Below are positions 52,407 to 60,728 of a stretch of DNA of 64,000 nt, piece after piece. The stretch is from positions 62,001 through 126,000 of the forward strand of contig NZ_APKE01000036.1 in NCBI RefSeq assembly GCF_009835145.1. Reading direction: 5' to 3'. This stretch comes from Profundibacterium mesophilum KAUST100406-0324 (GTDB taxonomy: Bacteria; Pseudomonadota; Alphaproteobacteria; Rhodobacterales; Rhodobacteraceae). Made by a program: the position numbers and the translations under genes. The notes below the pieces were generated by a model that saw only the letters and a list, made by a program, of their open reading frames with translations, was not told the DNA's origin and made no database searches. Every line of letters begins with the position of its first letter. Positions within the stretch are counted from its first letter, which is position 1.

Positions 52407-53485
52407 CCACGCGTCCACCGATCGCCATGCTCGCCGAGCTCACGCATCGCTGCCCCCTCTCCTGCCCCTACTGCTCGAACCCGCTCGAGCTGACGCGCAA
52501 GGAGAGCGAGCTCGACACGGCGACATGGTGCTCCGTTTTCACGCAGGCGGCGGATCTGGGCGTGCTGCAACTGCACCTTTCGGGCGGAGAGCCCGCATCC
52601 CGGCGCGATCTCACCGAGCTGGTCGCCGCGGCGCATGATGCGGGACTCTACACCAACCTGATCACCTCGGGGATCGGTTTGAGCGAGAAGCGGCTCGCCG
52701 AGCTCGACGGGGCCGGCCTCGATCACGTCCAGCTCTCGCTGCAGGGGACGAACGCACAGATGGCCGACATGATCGGCGGGTATCGCGGCGGCTTCGATCG
52801 CAAGATGAAGGTCGCCGAGTGGATCGGTGCGATCGGCTTTCCGCTCACCCTGAACGCGGTGCTGCACCGCCGCAACCTTCACCAGCTTCCCCGGGCGATC
52901 GAGATGGCGGTGGAGATGGGCGCGCGGCGCATCGAGGTCGCCACCGTCCAGTTCCACGGATGGGCGATGAAGAATCGCGGTGCCATGATGCCGACCCGCG
53001 CGCAGGCGGCCGAGGCCGACGGGATCGTCGCGGAGGCGCGCAAACGTCTCAAGGGACGCCTTGTCATCGACTATGTTCCGGCCGATTACCATTCCGACTA
53101 TCCCAAGAGATGCATGGGTGGTTGGGGCAGCACGGGCCTCAACGTCAATCCGGAGGGCCGGGTCCTGCCCTGCCATGCGGCCGAAACGATCCCCCATCTG
53201 CAATTCGACAACGTCAAGGAACGCCCGCTTCATGACATCTGGTATCATGGGTCCGCATTCGAGGCCTATCGCGGAACCGACTGGATGCAGGAGCCGTGCC
53301 GGAGCTGCGAGCGCAAGACCGTGGATTTCGGCGGCTGCCGGTGCCAGGCAATGGCGATTACCGGGGATCCTGCCGCAACCGATCCGGTTTGCATCAAGTC
53401 ACCGGAGCGCGACGCCCTTCGCGGTATGACCGACGAGTTCGCAGGGGACGAGGACGCGCCGCTGACCTACCGCGTTCTGAGCTGA
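52403..53485 (+). CDS. pqqE: Radical SAM enzyme PqqE
   Basis: PqqE (360 aa) forms the C-C crosslink between Glu and Tyr of PqqA. The radical SAM motif is CPLSCPYC in LAELTHRCPLSCPYCSNPLE. The SPASM-type C-terminal cysteines for auxiliary Fe-S clusters are visible (VLPCHAAE, CRSCERKTVDFGGCRC). The ATG at 52403 starts just before the MLAELTHRC family start. Last gene of pqqABCDE; no pqqF/pqqG protease gene follows, so the peptide must be processed by a protease encoded elsewhere. Confidence 0.96.
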   Translation: MTTRPPIAMLAELTHRCPLSCPYCSNPLELTRKESELDTATWCSVFTQAADLGVLQLHLSGGEPASRRDLTELVAAAHDAGLYTNLITSGIGLSEKRLAELDGAGLDHVQLSLQGTNAQMADMIGGYRGGFDRKMKVAEWIGAIGFPLTLNAVLHRRNLHQLPRAIEMAVEMGARRIEVATVQFHGWAMKNRGAMMPTRAQAAEADGIVAEARKRLKGRLVIDYVPADYHSDYPKRCMGGWGSTGLNVNPEGRVLPCHAAETIPHLQFDNVKERPLHDIWYHGSAFEAYRGTDWMQEPCRSCERKTVDFGGCRCQAMAITGDPAATDPVCIKSPERDALRGMTDEFAGDEDAPLTYRVLS

Positions 53486-53500
53486 ACGCTGGCGCGCAAG

Positions 53501-53516
53501 CCGCTGCGGTCAGCGG
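53501..53516 (+). terminator. Hairpin after pqqE
   Basis: CCGCTG-CGGT-CAGCGG stem-loop 15 bases past the pqqE stop, followed by GAAATTTC. It may end the pqq transcript, although the T-tract is short. Confidence 0.4.
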
Positions 53517-53574
53517 GAAATTTCATCCTGCTGATTCTGAAAAGCGTTGGGACGGCTCCCCGGATTCGCCGTAA

Positions 53575-53593
53575 GGTTATCAGGTTATCGACA
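53575..53593. promoter_or_regulatory. GGTTATC repeats with a DnaA-box-like site
   Basis: GGTTATC occurs twice 8 bases apart (53575 and 53583), and the second runs into TTATCGACA, matching the DnaA box TTATCCACA in eight of nine positions. This is weak but suits an origin near the replicase. Confidence 0.4.
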
Positions 53594-53960
53594 ATTCCGT
53601 GACCCGGCTCGAAAACGCGCTTGCAGCGCCGTTTCCCCATGACAGGGCTGAGCCGATGATAATTGCGCACAGATTCAACATTTTACCCAGAGAATGCTCC
53701 CTGCATCCAACGATGATCCAGAGGTCTCTGAGCTGAGTGTGGACCAGTCGTCTTGACATCGGGGGCGTAAGCCGAGGTAATAGACAGACAACGCCGCGCA
53801 AGACGGTCCATGAGCAGCGGATCGGTCAGTTGATGATCGGGTCCGAACACGCAGTCGATTTCGGACAATGTCCAGTCTGCGTGGCCTCTGGACCTGTCCT
53901 GCCGGTATCGGTTCGAGGCATGTTCGGAGCATTCATGCCTCGCGCCACCTGAAAACGAGA

Positions 53961-53990
53961 AAAGCCATACGGCGGCAACCGTATGGCTTT
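53961..53990. terminator. Perfect 12-bp inverted repeat upstream of the replicase
   Basis: AAAGCCATACGG and its complement around a 6-base loop, 100 bases before the replicase start. On the minus strand a T-rich stretch follows the stem, so it may be a bidirectional terminator, or a hairpin that controls replicase expression. Confidence 0.55.
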
Positions 53991-54090
53991 CTGGATAAAC
54001 GAAATCGCGGCAGCGATCCCGTCCGACATTGTCTGGATAGCATGCCGCCATGACGATCGCAAGCAAAGGCTCGCGGCGAACGGATGATGC

Positions 54091-55020
54091 ATGTCTATTT
54101 CCGACCCGGATCCCGGCAAGGGCTTTGTCGCCCTCCCTGTTGATCTTCTCGATATCGCAATGAGCCCCGGCGCCTTCAGGGCCCTCGCTGAATTTTGCCG
54201 GATGGCCGATCGCGACGGTTACTGCTGGCCATCCTTGCAACAGATCGGCACGCGTCTCGGTCGATCGCGCGCAGCGATTTCCGGCTATATCTCCGAGTTG
54301 CGCAAACTCGGCCTCCTCGCCACGCAGGAGCAGCAGACGGCGAATGGCTACAACTACCGGCTCAAGTTCTGCGTGCCCTTCTGGAAAACCTGGCGCGCGC
54401 GGCTTTCGCAAGGCAAGTCGCGCAAGGCCGAGGGTGCGGCTCGGGATACGGGTTGTACCCCCGCTGTGGGAGCTCAGGAGACTGAACGCAGTGTTCACTC
54501 CGCTGAACGCCCTAAGGAGAAAAACCAGATCCATGAAAACCAACCCTCCGGCAAGCTGCCGAAGGGGCGGTTGCAGAAAATGCACGAAGCCTGGAAAAAG
54601 GTGATCGGATCCGCCCCCTACCCCGCTTGCGAGCGCATGCCAGAGCCCACGCTTGTCGCCGAGACACGCAAGATCGCCGTTCCGGGGCCTAGGCCTGATG
54701 CCGATCTTGGTACTGTCCTCGATGCGTTTCTCCAAAATCGGTTTTTCGCGGTCGATACGGAATGGCGATGCAATGCCTTAAAGGCCTTGGCGCCCCTGGC
54801 CCGCATACCCGGCGGAGCGGAAAGCCTGTCGCAATGCCTCGCTGCGGAATGGCGCAGCCACTGGCGCTATCCCCCGAGCCTCCGTTTTCTGACGGAGATG
54901 AGGGACAGGATCGTCGCTGCAAATCCGGAACCAGCGCTCGCTGCTTTGCTTGCCGGGTATCTTCGCAGATGGGAGAACCATTCGAGCAGGCTCTCTGGAC
55001 GGTTGCGCTGTTCCGCGTGA
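54091..55020 (+). CDS. Plasmid replication initiator with N-terminal HTH (probable DnaA-like or similar replicon type)
   Basis: A 309-residue DNA-binding protein with an N-terminal winged helix-turn-helix (residues about 25-90: RMADRDGYCWPSLQQIGTRL then GRSRAAISGYISELRKLGLL) and a charged middle, then a helical C-terminus (LTEMRDRIVAANPEPALAAL). I infer it is the replicase from the order replicase-parA-parB and the palindromes around it; this order is known for the DnaA-like, RepA and RepB plasmid types of Rhodobacterales. Which type is uncertain. No phage or integrase genes are near. Confidence 0.7.
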   Translation: MSISDPDPGKGFVALPVDLLDIAMSPGAFRALAEFCRMADRDGYCWPSLQQIGTRLGRSRAAISGYISELRKLGLLATQEQQTANGYNYRLKFCVPFWKTWRARLSQGKSRKAEGAARDTGCTPAVGAQETERSVHSAERPKEKNQIHENQPSGKLPKGRLQKMHEAWKKVIGSAPYPACERMPEPTLVAETRKIAVPGPRPDADLGTVLDAFLQNRFFAVDTEWRCNALKALAPLARIPGGAESLSQCLAAEWRSHWRYPPSLRFLTEMRDRIVAANPEPALAALLAGYLRRWENHSSRLSGRLRCSA

Positions 55021-55062
55021 GCGGGCATCTGTCACTTTGGGACGAAACGCCGCAAGGCATCA

Positions 55063-55074
55063 TATCCGCGGATA
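55063..55074. repeat. Palindrome TATCCGCGGATA, candidate centromere (parS) copy 1
   Basis: A perfect 12-bp palindrome 7 bases before the ATG of the parA-type gene. The same core recurs at 57267-57280. Conserved palindromes of this kind are the proposed partition anchors in Rhodobacterales plasmid modules. Confidence 0.65.
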
Positions 55075-55080
55075 ACGATC

Positions 55081-56412
55081 ATGGCATACGGACAGTTCGA
55101 GCAGTTCATCCGCAATCTCACGCGCGTGATGTCATCGGTAAATACCAAGCTGCAGCGTGACCTGACAATGCGCTCCCGCGTCTCGCGGCGCTTCTCGATG
55201 ACCGAAGCGGCCGAGTTCCTCGGTGTCGATGCGACCTACCTCACGCGTCTTTCGGCCGATGAGGCGATGTTCCCGGATGGAGAGCGCAGCGGGCGGTCCC
55301 GAACCTTCTCACCGGACGAGATCATGCTGATCCGTGCGATCATGGCATCCAACCCGAATGCGAAACGCTCCTATCTTCATTGGCGCAAACCGGGCGATCC
55401 GCTCAAGGTGGTTACCTTCGGCGCACAAAAGGGCGGGACTGGGAAGTCGCTTACCGCGTCGCATTTCGCACAATATCTCAACCTTTTTTACGGACTGAGG
55501 GTCGGAGTGATCGACGCTGACCCGCAAGCCACGGCATCGCTCTATTTCGCGGATGAGACACTGCCGCTATTCAAACCCGAAACGCATACGATGGCCGAGT
55601 TCATGGGGGTCGACGATCCGGGAGCTGAGCGCCTCAACGAACGCAATGCCGAGGAACTGGATGCCATATGGCAGAAGACGCCTTGGCCCGGCATTCGCCT
55701 GATCCCCGGGGGCGCAAATATCCAGAACGGGGATATTTCGCTCTTCATGTTCTCACGGCGCGGGCAAATCCCCGTCTACCGGATCCTGAAGGATGCGATC
55801 GCCCGTTGGGACGAAGGGCTGGGCCCGCGGTCGGTCCCGTCGGATTTCCGCAAGGATGGCGGGGCGTTCGACCATGCCGCCTACGAGGCCGCGCTGACGG
55901 AGACAGTCGACGTCATCGTTATCGATCAGCAGCCATCCCTGACCCTGGTGCAGCTTAATGGCCTGATCGCCGCGGATAACGTGGTGATCCCGCAGACGAT
56001 GAAAGGGTTCGATCTCGCAACTCTGTCCACTTATGTGTCGAACATCGGCGAATATCTCGAATTCATTCTCAGCTTCGAGCCCGATATCGAGATCGGACGC
56101 GGCGAGCATGTCATCCTGCCGACGATCGTGCAGGAGCAGAACGACCAGGATACGGATCAGATCCTCGATCTCTACCGGCGCGCTCCACGTGAAATCCTGC
56201 AAGTCTGGTACACCCGCTCCGATGCGATCGCCAACGCTTCGGAGGAATACAAGAGTATCTACGAATACCTGCCGCCAGCATCGCGCCGAACCTCCGCGAG
56301 GACCTTCATGCGCAATGCGAACGCCGTGAACGATGCCCTCGTTCAACGGGTCCTCCCGGACCTGCCGAAACGGGACTTCGCGGATACATTCATCAAGGAG
56401 CGATGGAGCTGA
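55081..56412 (+). CDS. parA: Plasmid partitioning ATPase, ParA/RepA family
   Basis: A 443-residue ParA-type ATPase. N-terminal helix-turn-helix-like part (MTEAAEFLGVDATYLTRLSA), then the deviant Walker A (FGAQKGGTGKSLTASHFA), Walker A' region (IDADPQATASLYF), and Walker B variant (VIVIDQQPSLTLVQLNG) in which QQP replaces the usual x-P-P. The long N-terminal region is typical of plasmid RepA-type ParA proteins that also autoregulate their operon through nearby palindromes. Transcribed with parB, two bases apart. Confidence 0.9.
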   Translation: MAYGQFEQFIRNLTRVMSSVNTKLQRDLTMRSRVSRRFSMTEAAEFLGVDATYLTRLSADEAMFPDGERSGRSRTFSPDEIMLIRAIMASNPNAKRSYLHWRKPGDPLKVVTFGAQKGGTGKSLTASHFAQYLNLFYGLRVGVIDADPQATASLYFADETLPLFKPETHTMAEFMGVDDPGAERLNERNAEELDAIWQKTPWPGIRLIPGGANIQNGDISLFMFSRRGQIPVYRILKDAIARWDEGLGPRSVPSDFRKDGGAFDHAAYEAALTETVDVIVIDQQPSLTLVQLNGLIAADNVVIPQTMKGFDLATLSTYVSNIGEYLEFILSFEPDIEIGRGEHVILPTIVQEQNDQDTDQILDLYRRAPREILQVWYTRSDAIANASEEYKSIYEYLPPASRRTSARTFMRNANAVNDALVQRVLPDLPKRDFADTFIKERWS

Positions 56413-56413
56413 C

Positions 56414-57355
56414 ATGGGACGCAAACGCAAACTGAGTGCCACCCCGGATCCCGACGAAACGGGCCTCGAGGCGGACGAGGAACGCAATGGCCGGCTCGGC
56501 GGTTTCTGGGGCGGCTCGGCCTTGAACATGCTTCAGGCGCGTCTGGACGAGACGCAGGCAAGTGTCGTGTTCGGCATCATGGCCGGCACGATCGCCCTGA
56601 CATTGGACCCCGCACAGATCGATGACGAGGTCGGCAGCGACCGTCAGGCCGGCTGGACGGAAGACGAGGAGTTCGCATCGCTCAAGGGTGACATCGAGCG
56701 GCGCGGCCAGAAGCAGGCGATCCGGGTGCGGCCGGCATCCTCGGACTGGAGCCCGGACAGCAAGTCCCCGATGGAGACGAGCGACCGTTTCGTCATTCAG
56801 TCTGGGCGCCGCCGTCTCGAGGCGCTACGCCAGTTGGGCAAGCCCGTTCAGGCCGTGATCTCGACGGAAGAGGGCGATGCCCGCCTCGAGGACCTCGAGG
56901 AACGGTTCAAGGAAAACACCATGCGCCAGAACCTGAGCGGGTTCGAGGAGCTGTTGTCGATCGGCTTGATCGCCCAGGCGCATCAGGATCTCAGCCAGGC
57001 CGAGATCGCGCGCCGCCTTGCAGTCCCGCCGGGGGATGTCTCGCTCGGGCGTTCTTGTGTCGAGCTCCATGATGCCCTTGTCGCGAAGGTCGATGTTTCC
57101 ACGACGCCGAAGCGTGATTTCAGGCGGATTATTCCGGAGCTTCGCAAGGGGCAATCCCGGGACGTCGACGAGACGCCCGTATCCAAGCCGCGCACCCAAA
57201 CGCTGGTGGTGACGCAAGGCAAACGACGCGCCACCGCGCGGGCAACCCGCAGCGGTTTCACCATCGATATCCGCGGATATGAAGCGAGCGAAGCAGAACT
57301 CTCGCAGATCGCAACGGAGCTTCTCGACAGGCTAAAAAGAGATGAGGATCGCTGA
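56414..57355 (+). CDS. parB: Plasmid partitioning protein, ParB/RepB family
   Basis: A 313-residue ParB-type protein. The ParB-core is seen at SGRRRLEALRQLGKPVQAVI and FKENTMRQNLSGFEELLSIG, and the HTH at HQDLSQAEIARRLAVPPGDV. It would bind the palindromic centromere and ParA. The ATG at 56414 gives a family-like basic start (MGRKRKLS). A second copy of the palindrome lies within its 3' end (57267-57280). Confidence 0.92.
   Translation: MGRKRKLSATPDPDETGLEADEERNGRLGGFWGGSALNMLQARLDETQASVVFGIMAGTIALTLDPAQIDDEVGSDRQAGWTEDEEFASLKGDIERRGQKQAIRVRPASSDWSPDSKSPMETSDRFVIQSGRRRLEALRQLGKPVQAVISTEEGDARLEDLEERFKENTMRQNLSGFEELLSIGLIAQAHQDLSQAEIARRLAVPPGDVSLGRSCVELHDALVAKVDVSTTPKRDFRRIIPELRKGQSRDVDETPVSKPRTQTLVVTQGKRRATARATRSGFTIDIRGYEASEAELSQIATELLDRLKRDEDR
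57267..57280. repeat. Palindrome ATATCCGCGGATAT, candidate centromere (parS) copy 2
   Basis: A perfect 14-bp palindrome inside the last part of parB. Its central 12 bases equal the copy at 55063-55074, so one palindrome lies upstream of parA and one inside the end of parB. Confidence 0.65.
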
Positions 57356-57412
57356 GTGGGGATGGCGACCTGCGCTCTGGATGACGGCAAAAACCCTGTA
57401 TAGTCTTCCCGA

Positions 57413-58345
57413 ATGGTCCGATCGCTCCTCTCCATGCTATGGTTACTGCCGCTCCTCTGCGGACCCGCGGCGGCGCAGGCTGACGGCGGCAAGACGGCGG
57501 TTCTAGAGCTTGCCCGGAAAGGCTGGGTCTACGAGCTTCGCAGCTCGATGATGCGTCCCGTGCGGGGCAGGGCATTGCCCCGGATCGATGCGCGATCCTT
57601 GCGCGGTGCGCGTCTTTGCCTTCTCGGCGAGGCTCCGCATCCCGTTACGCTTGACGTGATCGAGCAGTTCTCCGCGCTGCTCGAGCTGACATTCGGCCAG
57701 CCGCTCCGGCTCGACGATGCGGTCGATCCCGCGGGCTGCGCGGGTGAGCCCGTTGTCCTGCGCCTCTTCTCCGACCGAAGCCCCGATATCGCGTATAACA
57801 GCGACCTTGAACGGCTCGACACGGAATTCGCGATCGGTCTTCCACGGCGCAGGCGCCATTTCGTCGCCACTCCCGCGCAGGCGCAGACCTTCTTCGGAGA
57901 GCTGGGGCAGGCGACCCACATTCTCGTAATGCAACCAGAGGTAGAAACGGAACCCGCTGACCTTACGTTGCAGTTTCATGTCTCGATCCTGATCGAGGAA
58001 CTCTATCAGGCTTTTACCTTCGGCATGGACGTGCTCCTCTTCGACCGGACCCGGAAACCCATATCGAAGCTGCAAGAATACCCGCTGCACCTGCGCGGGC
58101 TCTCCTGGCGATCGGACGCCTACATGGCCGGGCTGCTGTCATCCAACCCCCGGGGCCTCTGCGCCTTCGATGTGCTGATGCTCCATGCATTGGGCGAAAG
58201 CGATCTCGAGCGGACGAACTCGTCAGAGCTGATCGTCTATATCGACGAGAATTATACCAGGCTTACGGAACGGATGCGCGAAACGCTCGCGCTCCCGAGC
58301 CTTAGCACGATTCTCGATCCCGATTGCGCGGCCCTGCCCCGGTGA
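57413..58345 (+). CDS. Secreted DUF2927-like protein (tentative)
   Basis: A 310-residue exported protein (signal peptide LLSMLWLLPLLCGPAAAQA). The segment FHVSILIEELYQAFTFGMDV resembles the H-x-x-EEL-x-Q stretch of DUF2927 proteins, secreted metallopeptidase-like proteins common in Rhodobacteraceae, but here the usual HEEL order is broken and activity is uncertain. It is downstream of parB and upstream of the MoxR operon on the same strand, but not clearly part of either. Confidence 0.5.
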   Translation: MVRSLLSMLWLLPLLCGPAAAQADGGKTAVLELARKGWVYELRSSMMRPVRGRALPRIDARSLRGARLCLLGEAPHPVTLDVIEQFSALLELTFGQPLRLDDAVDPAGCAGEPVVLRLFSDRSPDIAYNSDLERLDTEFAIGLPRRRRHFVATPAQAQTFFGELGQATHILVMQPEVETEPADLTLQFHVSILIEELYQAFTFGMDVLLFDRTRKPISKLQEYPLHLRGLSWRSDAYMAGLLSSNPRGLCAFDVLMLHALGESDLERTNSSELIVYIDENYTRLTERMRETLALPSLSTILDPDCAALPR

Positions 58346-58424
58346 TGACGGACCGGGCAGATGCCGTATCCACCGGCATACCGACCTTGGGATATGTTCC
58401 CCGGCGGCCCTGACGGCGCCTAGC

Positions 58425-59417
58425 ATGAGCGCGAAGGAGCGTGCCATGACGATGCCGCCAAGTTCCCAGGATGACGCGCCCGGCGGGCCGGGGCCGGAGG
58501 AGGCGATCGATCGGCTCGCACAGGTGCTCGGTGCCGCACTGGTCGGTCACGACGCGCTGATCGAACGGTTGCTCATCGCAGTTCTTGCCGGGGGGCATGT
58601 CCTCATCGAGGGCGCGCCGGGCCTTGCCAAGACGCGCGCCGTGCGGGCCCTCGCCGCCGGCATCGATGCCGGTTTCGCCCGTATTCAGTGCACGCCCGAC
58701 CTGCTTCCCTCCGACCTGACGGGCACGACGATCCTGGGGCCGGGGGGCGGCTTCGTATTCTCCGAAGGGCCGGTCTTTCACAACCTCGTTCTCGTGGACG
58801 AAATCAACCGTGCCCCTCCAAAGGTCCAGTCCGCGTTGCTCGAGGCGATGGCGGAGCGGCAGGTGACGACGAGCGGCGTCACGCGCCCCCTGCCGAACCC
58901 GTTCATGGTCGTCGCGACACAGAATCCGATCGAGCATGAGGGGACATTCCCGCTGCCCGAGGCGCAGCTCGACCGTTTCCTCCTCCATGTCGTGCTCGAT
59001 CTGCCCGATGCCGCCGCCGAGCGGGGGATCCTCGACCTGATGGAGGCCGGTGGCGAGACGCTCGCCCTCGCCGGCACACCGATCTGCACGACCGATCTGC
59101 TGGCCGCGCGGGAGGCGGCCGCTCGGGTGCACCTGTCGGATCTGCTGCGCGATTACATCGTGCGTCTCGTGATGGCGAGCCGCCTGCCACCGCTTCGCCG
59201 GGACATCGCGCATCCCGTCTCCCCGCGCGGCACCCTCGCGGCCGCCAAGGCGCGGGCCTTCATCCTGCGGCGCGATCATGCCCTGCCCGAAGACGTGCAG
59301 GCGGTCGCGATGGATGCGCTGTCGCACCGCCTCGTGCCGACCTGGACGGCGCAGGCCGACGGTGTCGGACGCCGGATGCTCGTCGAGCGGATGCTCGGCG
59401 CGGTGGAGGCGCTGTGA
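58425..59417 (+). CDS. MoxR-family AAA+ ATPase
   Basis: A 330-residue MoxR ATPase. Walker A (EGAPGLAKTRAVRAL), Walker B (LVLVDEINRAPPKVQSALLE), sensor 1 (VVATQNPIEHEGTFPLPEAQ), and the lid domain are present. MoxR proteins act as chaperones with von Willebrand-A proteins, in methylotrophs for methanol dehydrogenase assembly. It is the first gene of a run of seven, coupled by GTGA to the DUF58 gene. A start at 58446 is also possible. Confidence 0.93.
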   Translation: MSAKERAMTMPPSSQDDAPGGPGPEEAIDRLAQVLGAALVGHDALIERLLIAVLAGGHVLIEGAPGLAKTRAVRALAAGIDAGFARIQCTPDLLPSDLTGTTILGPGGGFVFSEGPVFHNLVLVDEINRAPPKVQSALLEAMAERQVTTSGVTRPLPNPFMVVATQNPIEHEGTFPLPEAQLDRFLLHVVLDLPDAAAERGILDLMEAGGETLALAGTPICTTDLLAAREAAARVHLSDLLRDYIVRLVMASRLPPLRRDIAHPVSPRGTLAAAKARAFILRRDHALPEDVQAVAMDALSHRLVPTWTAQADGVGRRMLVERMLGAVEAL

Positions 59418-60319
59418 GGGCCGCGCTCGAGGCGGACGGGGTGGCGCTCGATGCCGGGCGGCTGATCGCCTTGCGTGGCGCCGCGATCTTTGCGCGGAGG
59501 GGGGCGGGTTCGAGGGTCGTCACACCTGCGCCCGGCGGGCAGCCGGTACGGATGCGCGGCCACGGGCAGGAACTGGCGGAGCTGCGCGAATACGTGCCCG
59601 GCGACGATCTGCGCCATCTCGATGCGCACAGCACCGCGCGCACCGGCGTGCCGCATGTGCGGACCTGGCAGCAGGACCGCAGGCGCACCGTCTTTCTCGT
59701 CGCCGATTTCCGCCCATCGATGCTCTGGGGGCGGCGGCGCGCGCTGCATTCGGTCGCCGCCGCCGAGGCGCTCGCGCTGTGCGGCTGGCGCGCCATCGAG
59801 GCCGGGGGGCATGTCGCCGCGGTGGCGATCTCAGCGAACGGCCTCGACGGGACGGCCCCGCGCGGACGAAGGCAGGGAATGCTGGACGGGATCGGACTCC
59901 TCTGCCGCGCGCATCGCGGCGTGCTCGAACGGGCTGCGGCCGGCGAAGGGCAGGGGAGCTGCGGCGGGACGCTCGTGCCCGCGCTCGAGCATCTGCAACG
60001 CGCCGCGCCCTCGGGCGCGCTTGTCGTCCTCGCTTCCGGCTACGACGATCCGGGAGAGGGAGCCACGCGGGCCTGCGAAGGGGTGCTGCGCCGCCGGGAG
60101 CTGTGCCTGCTGCGGATCGAGGAGACGGAGGCCCTCCCGCCGGGCCGCTACCGCGTGGAACGGCTCGCCGGGGGCGGAAGGACATCCTGGCGCGCGACGG
60201 GCACCGCCGCGCGTCCGCGTCCCGCACAGCTCCCGCCAGGGGCGGTTCAGCTGCCGATCGATCCCGCCGCAGCGCCCGCGTCGATCGCGGACGTGATCGC
60301 CGCGACGGGGCTCTTCTGA
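59414..60319 (+). CDS. DUF58 (vWA-like) protein of the MoxR operon (MxaS type)
   Basis: A 301-residue soluble DUF58 protein. The signature is RGHGQELAELREYVPGDDLR then HLDAHSTARTGVPHVRTWQQ. GTG start overlaps the moxR stop. DUF58 proteins always accompany MoxR and probably form its substrate-adaptor with the BatA/B proteins. Confidence 0.88.
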   Translation: MRAALEADGVALDAGRLIALRGAAIFARRGAGSRVVTPAPGGQPVRMRGHGQELAELREYVPGDDLRHLDAHSTARTGVPHVRTWQQDRRRTVFLVADFRPSMLWGRRRALHSVAAAEALALCGWRAIEAGGHVAAVAISANGLDGTAPRGRRQGMLDGIGLLCRAHRGVLERAAAGEGQGSCGGTLVPALEHLQRAAPSGALVVLASGYDDPGEGATRACEGVLRRRELCLLRIEETEALPPGRYRVERLAGGGRTSWRATGTAARPRPAQLPPGAVQLPIDPAAAPASIADVIAATGLF

Positions 60320-60320
60320 G

Positions 60321-60728
60321 ATGGCCGGAGAGCTGATGCCCGCGGATCTGCGCGCCGCCATGGCCGGTATCCGCCTGCCGCCCGACGCGGCGGGGGGACA
60401 TCTGGGAGAGCTGTTCGCCGCCGCCGGCGCGGGGCTTCTGGGGGCGAGCCTTGCCGCGCTGCTGTTGAGCATGCTCGCCCGTCATGCACCCCGGCGCAGG
60501 CGCGCGGGCGGGCCGGTCACGACGGAGGCCCGGATTGCCGCGCTCGGCGGCCTTGAGGAAAATGCCCGCCGCAGGGCGCTCCTGTTGCTGATGCCACACG
60601 CCGAGCGCGCGCAATGGGCCACGCGTCTCTATCGGCCCGGATCGACCCCGCGCATCCACGAGCTCGAAGAGGCGTTGCGCGGGTCCGGCGGCCCCGGCAG
60701 GGTCCATGACGCCGGGACGGGCGCGTGA
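60321..60728 (+). CDS. DUF4381-like small membrane protein
   Basis: A 135-residue protein with a short N-terminal segment (DLRAAMAGIRLPP, like the L-R-D-I-H-L-P start of DUF4381), a single membrane helix (AAAGAGLLGASLAALLLSML), and a soluble cytoplasmic tail. Present in Bat operons between the DUF58 and vWA genes; role unknown. Next gene starts by GTGA overlap. Confidence 0.7.
   Translation: MAGELMPADLRAAMAGIRLPPDAAGGHLGELFAAAGAGLLGASLAALLLSMLARHAPRRRRAGGPVTTEARIAALGGLEENARRRALLLLMPHAERAQWATRLYRPGSTPRIHELEEALRGSGGPGRVHDAGTGA

Larger units (their letters stand above)
53486..54090. other. Gene-free region between pqqE and the replicase; probable replication origin region
   Basis: About 600 bases without a convincing gene. 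It holds a hairpin after pqqE, a GGTTATC direct repeat with a DnaA-box-like element (53575-53593), and a perfect 12-bp inverted repeat (53961-53990). The middle (about 53680-53950) looks like non-coding or decayed DNA; I found no transposase or other known remnant in any frame. Confidence 0.6.

Noticed and set aside
53675-53952. Short frames on both strands upstream of the replicase that could be an insertion-sequence remnant
   Set aside because: No transposase motif, terminal repeats or target duplication were visible in any frame.
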